Shown here: positions 62,041 to 64,000 of the stretch, piece after piece
Position numbering within the stretch: position 1 is the stretch's first letter
Layout: every line of letters starts with the position of its first letter
Assembly (NCBI RefSeq): GCF_000423105.1
Contig: NZ_KE383978.1
Span: 345,450-409,449 of the forward strand
Direction: 5' to 3'
DNA from: Halalkalibacillus halophilus DSM 18494
GTDB taxonomy: Bacteria > Bacillota > Bacilli > Bacillales > Alkalibacillaceae
Length of the DNA: 64,000 bases
Notes under the pieces: generated by a model
The model's input: the letters and a program-made list of their open reading frames with translations, nothing else
The model's database searches: none
What the model was told of the DNA's origin: nothing
Position numbers and translations under genes: made by a program

Positions 62041-62592
62041 ATGGCGATTTTGAAAACGATTACAGAAGAGGTAAGCGAAATAGTTAATCAGGTAGAGGAA
62101 AAAGAACTTTCCCAAGTAGCCGAAAGAATCGATCGTTCTGGCCGAGTGTTTATTGCTGGTAATGGTCGTTCAGGTCTTGCAGGTAAAATGTTTGCCATGC
62201 GCTTGATGCACCTTGGATACAATGCGTATGTAGTGGGTGAAACGATTACTCCTGGAATTACTGAGAATGATTTGTTGCTTGTTATTTCCGGATCAGGAAA
62301 CAATAAAACCTTAACGCATTATGCAACGAAAGCAACGGAAGTGAATGCAGATATAGCACTAATATCCACTCGAACTACTTCATCAGTTGGGGAGTATGCA
62401 AAGCAAACATTAGTCATCCCGGCTGAAACAAAGAATGATCAAGGTGAACGAAGAACCATTCAACCATTAGGAAGCCCATTTGATCAAGCTGCTCACTTAG
62501 TATTGGATAGTATAATCGTTCACCTAATGCAATCCTTTATGAGTCAAGAGCAGCGGCAAGGATTACATGGAAAGCATGCGAATTTGGAATAG
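62041..62592 (+). CDS. hxlB: 6-phospho-3-hexuloisomerase
   Basis: 183 aa SIS-domain protein. RVFIAGNGRSGLAGKMFAMRLMHLG near the N terminus, ISGSGNNKTLTHYATKA and the C-terminal GSPFDQAAHLVLDSIIVHLM match the HxlB family, which isomerises D-arabino-3-hexulose-6-P to fructose-6-P. The usual partner hxlA (hexulose-phosphate synthase) is not next to it; eda is. It may thus serve sugar-acid catabolism rather than formaldehyde fixation (inference). RBS AAGGGGGG. Confidence 0.9.
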   Translation: MAILKTITEEVSEIVNQVEEKELSQVAERIDRSGRVFIAGNGRSGLAGKMFAMRLMHLGYNAYVVGETITPGITENDLLLVISGSGNNKTLTHYATKATEVNADIALISTRTTSSVGEYAKQTLVIPAETKNDQGERRTIQPLGSPFDQAAHLVLDSIIVHLMQSFMSQEQRQGLHGKHANLE

Positions 62593-62603
62593 GTGGTGAG
62601 AAC

Positions 62604-63227
62604 ATGAGTGAATTCTTTGGCAAGCACCCAATCGTAGCGGTCGTTCGACATGCCGATGATCAAAACATAGTGCCAATTGGAGAGGCATTATTAGCGGGAG
62701 GCATTGATTCCATTGAGGTAACAGCAGAAACACCTGATGCCGATTTATTAATTGAAAAACTCGATAAAGAACTAGGTGATCAGCTTTATATCGGAGCAGG
62801 AACCGTGTTAGATCCGGAAACGGCAGAGAAAATGGTGAAAGCTGGAGCTGATTATATTGTTTCTCCAACTCTGAATGTAGAAACAATCAAATCCACCAAA
62901 CGGTTAGGGAAATTATCGATACCAGGTGCATTCACTCCAACTGAAATATTAGAAGCATATGAAGCAGGAGCTGACTGTGTAAAAGTATTTCCTGCTGGGA
63001 TCCTTGGTAGCGATTACATCAAGAATTTAAAAGGTCCTTTACCACAAATTCCTGTGATGGTTACGGGTGGAGTCGATTTAGGCAACACCATGAAGTATAT
63101 AAAAAGTGGTGCTGTAGCAGTTGGTATTGGTAGTCAGCTAGTAAATGCAAAAGATTTGAAAAGGGAAGAAGATTTTCGTCAATTGACAAATAAAGCTACG
63201 TTATTTACTAATCTTTTTGAAGGTTAG
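62604..63227 (+). CDS. eda: 2-dehydro-3-deoxy-phosphogluconate aldolase (KDPG/KHG aldolase)
   Basis: 207 aa TIM-barrel class I aldolase. Cleaves KDPG to pyruvate and glyceraldehyde-3-P (some members act on related keto acids). Catalytic Glu in SIEVTAETPD, substrate-binding GAGTVLDPE, Schiff-base lysine K127 in CVKVFPAG, and VTGGVDLGN near the C terminus. Eleven nt after hxlB, in the same operon, followed by a TRAP binding protein gene. Confidence 0.93.
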   Translation: MSEFFGKHPIVAVVRHADDQNIVPIGEALLAGGIDSIEVTAETPDADLLIEKLDKELGDQLYIGAGTVLDPETAEKMVKAGADYIVSPTLNVETIKSTKRLGKLSIPGAFTPTEILEAYEAGADCVKVFPAGILGSDYIKNLKGPLPQIPVMVTGGVDLGNTMKYIKSGAVAVGIGSQLVNAKDLKREEDFRQLTNKATLFTNLFEG

Positions 63228-63262
63228 AATTTATAATTTTATCTAAAAGGGGAGAACACAAA

Positions 63263-64000
63263 ATGAAACGTTTAATGATGTTAATGGCAGTTTTAGTGCT
63301 AACGGCAATGATTGCTGCATGTGGTAGTGATGATGGTGAAGAATCATCTGGTGATGGAGATGGTGGCGAAGACTCAATCAAGCTAGTCGCTGCGCATAAC
63401 CAAACAGATCCAGATAACCCTTACCAAGATGGATTAGAAGCATTCAAAGAAACAGCTGAAGAAGAATCTGATGGTCAAGTGGAAGTAGAAGTACATGCTG
63501 GAACAATTGGTACAGAAGAATCAGAGCTAGTTGAGAAACTTCAAACTGGAGCTGCAGATGTTGTATTAGTATCTCCAGGGTTTATGACATCTACAGGAAT
63601 TGACGAAGTAAACTTATTCGCTTTCCCATACCTTTTCGATAGCTACGACCATTGGGAAAGTGTTGTTCAAGGTGAAGTCGGAGATCAAATGGCAGATATC
63701 ATTAATGAAGAGTCAGGAAATGATTTCAAACTACTAGGTTACTGGACAGCTGGAGTTCGTCATTACTATGGTAACGAACCACTTGAACAAATGTCTGACC
63801 TAGAAGGTAAATCCATCCGTACACAAACGTCTGGTGTTGTATCTGACTTCTGGGAAGAAACAGGAGCAATACCTACACAAGTTGCATGGGGTGAATTATA
63901 TCAAGGACTTCAACAAAACGTTGTAGATTCTGCAGAGAACGCTTATCCTTATTTCGTTCAACAAGACCACCACACAACGCAAAATGGTCAATATATTACT
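63263..64000 (+). CDS. TRAP transporter solute-binding lipoprotein (DctP family), cut by window end
   Basis: 246 codons visible, no stop before the window ends. ATG behind AAGGGGAG. Signal peptide with lipobox IAAC (C21), then a Gly/Asp/Glu linker (about 22-38), then a DctP fold: IKLVAAHNQTDPDNPYQDGLEAFKE, GTEESELVEKLQTGAADVVLVSP, FPYLFDSYDHWESV and the carboxylate-binding region GKSIRTQTSGVV with WGELYQGLQQNVVDSAEN. Likely binds a sugar acid such as an aldonate or uronate. The permease genes should follow outside the window. Confidence 0.92.
   Translation, partial: MKRLMMLMAVLVLTAMIAACGSDDGEESSGDGDGGEDSIKLVAAHNQTDPDNPYQDGLEAFKETAEEESDGQVEVEVHAGTIGTEESELVEKLQTGAADVVLVSPGFMTSTGIDEVNLFAFPYLFDSYDHWESVVQGEVGDQMADIINEESGNDFKLLGYWTAGVRHYYGNEPLEQMSDLEGKSIRTQTSGVVSDFWEETGAIPTQVAWGELYQGLQQNVVDSAENAYPYFVQQDHHTTQNGQYIT

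Overview
The window looks like chromosomal DNA of a low-GC Gram-positive bacterium of the Bacillaceae, probably a halophilic or halotolerant relative of Virgibacillus, Halobacillus or Oceanobacillus. This is inferred from Bacillus-type AGGAGG ribosome sites, frequent TTG and GTG starts, CcpA-type operators (cre), a ywqC-ywqD-ywqE tyrosine-phosphorylation operon, tagO, LytR-CpsA-Psr proteins and very acidic exported proteins. I see no rRNA, tRNA, CRISPR array, integrase or insertion sequence.

1-15.6 kb (cell envelope): two paralogous secreted autolysins, an amidase and a glucosaminidase. Each has a signal peptide, an acidic low-complexity linker and alternating A/B peptidoglycan-binding repeats. 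They are followed by a UDP-HexNAc 6-dehydrogenase, a sugar-transfer ATP-grasp protein, an LCP ligase, tagO, a membrane dipeptidase and the minus-strand ywqC-ywqD-ywqE operon.

15.7-29.7 kb (surface polysaccharide locus, + strand): conserved nucleotide-sugar genes flank a very AT-rich cassette. On the left are the 4,6-dehydratase and galU; on the right are a UDP-glucuronate epimerase, ugd and pgcA. The cassette holds the flippase, two glycosyltransferases, the polymerase, an acyltransferase, an unidentified Rossmann-fold protein and the priming sugar transferase. PgcA, GalU, Ugd and the epimerase form a path from glucose-6-P to UDP-glucose, UDP-glucuronate and UDP-galacturonate.

29.8-40.6 kb (mixed): two paralogous zinc-ribbon membrane proteins, a 914-residue three-module hydrolase/CapA/SGNH protein, a creatininase-family hydrolase with an APC permease and an IclR regulator, an oligo-1,6-glucosidase and a Fic protein.

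40.6-50.1 kb: a ROK sugar kinase, then a probable C4 sugar-acid module. The module has a DeoR regulator, a DUF1537 kinase, two PdxA-family dehydrogenases, a TctCBA tripartite transporter and an AEC transporter. It is bounded by two nearly identical terminators, each next to a 21-nt-period repeat array.

50.1-60.7 kb (maltodextrin use): pgi and a neopullulanase on the minus strand; on the plus strand mdxE-mdxF-mdxG, a GH31 alpha-glucosidase and a LacI regulator, behind two strong cre-type sites.

60.8-64 kb: a second LacI-type regulator with a double palindromic operator, then hxlB, eda and a TRAP transporter binding protein cut by the window end. This suggests uptake and breakdown of a sugar acid.

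The most unusual non-coding feature is a set of five intergenic arrays built on a 20-21-nt phase (2.16, 9.53, 41.5, 49.96 and 54.9 kb). They fall into three sequence families.
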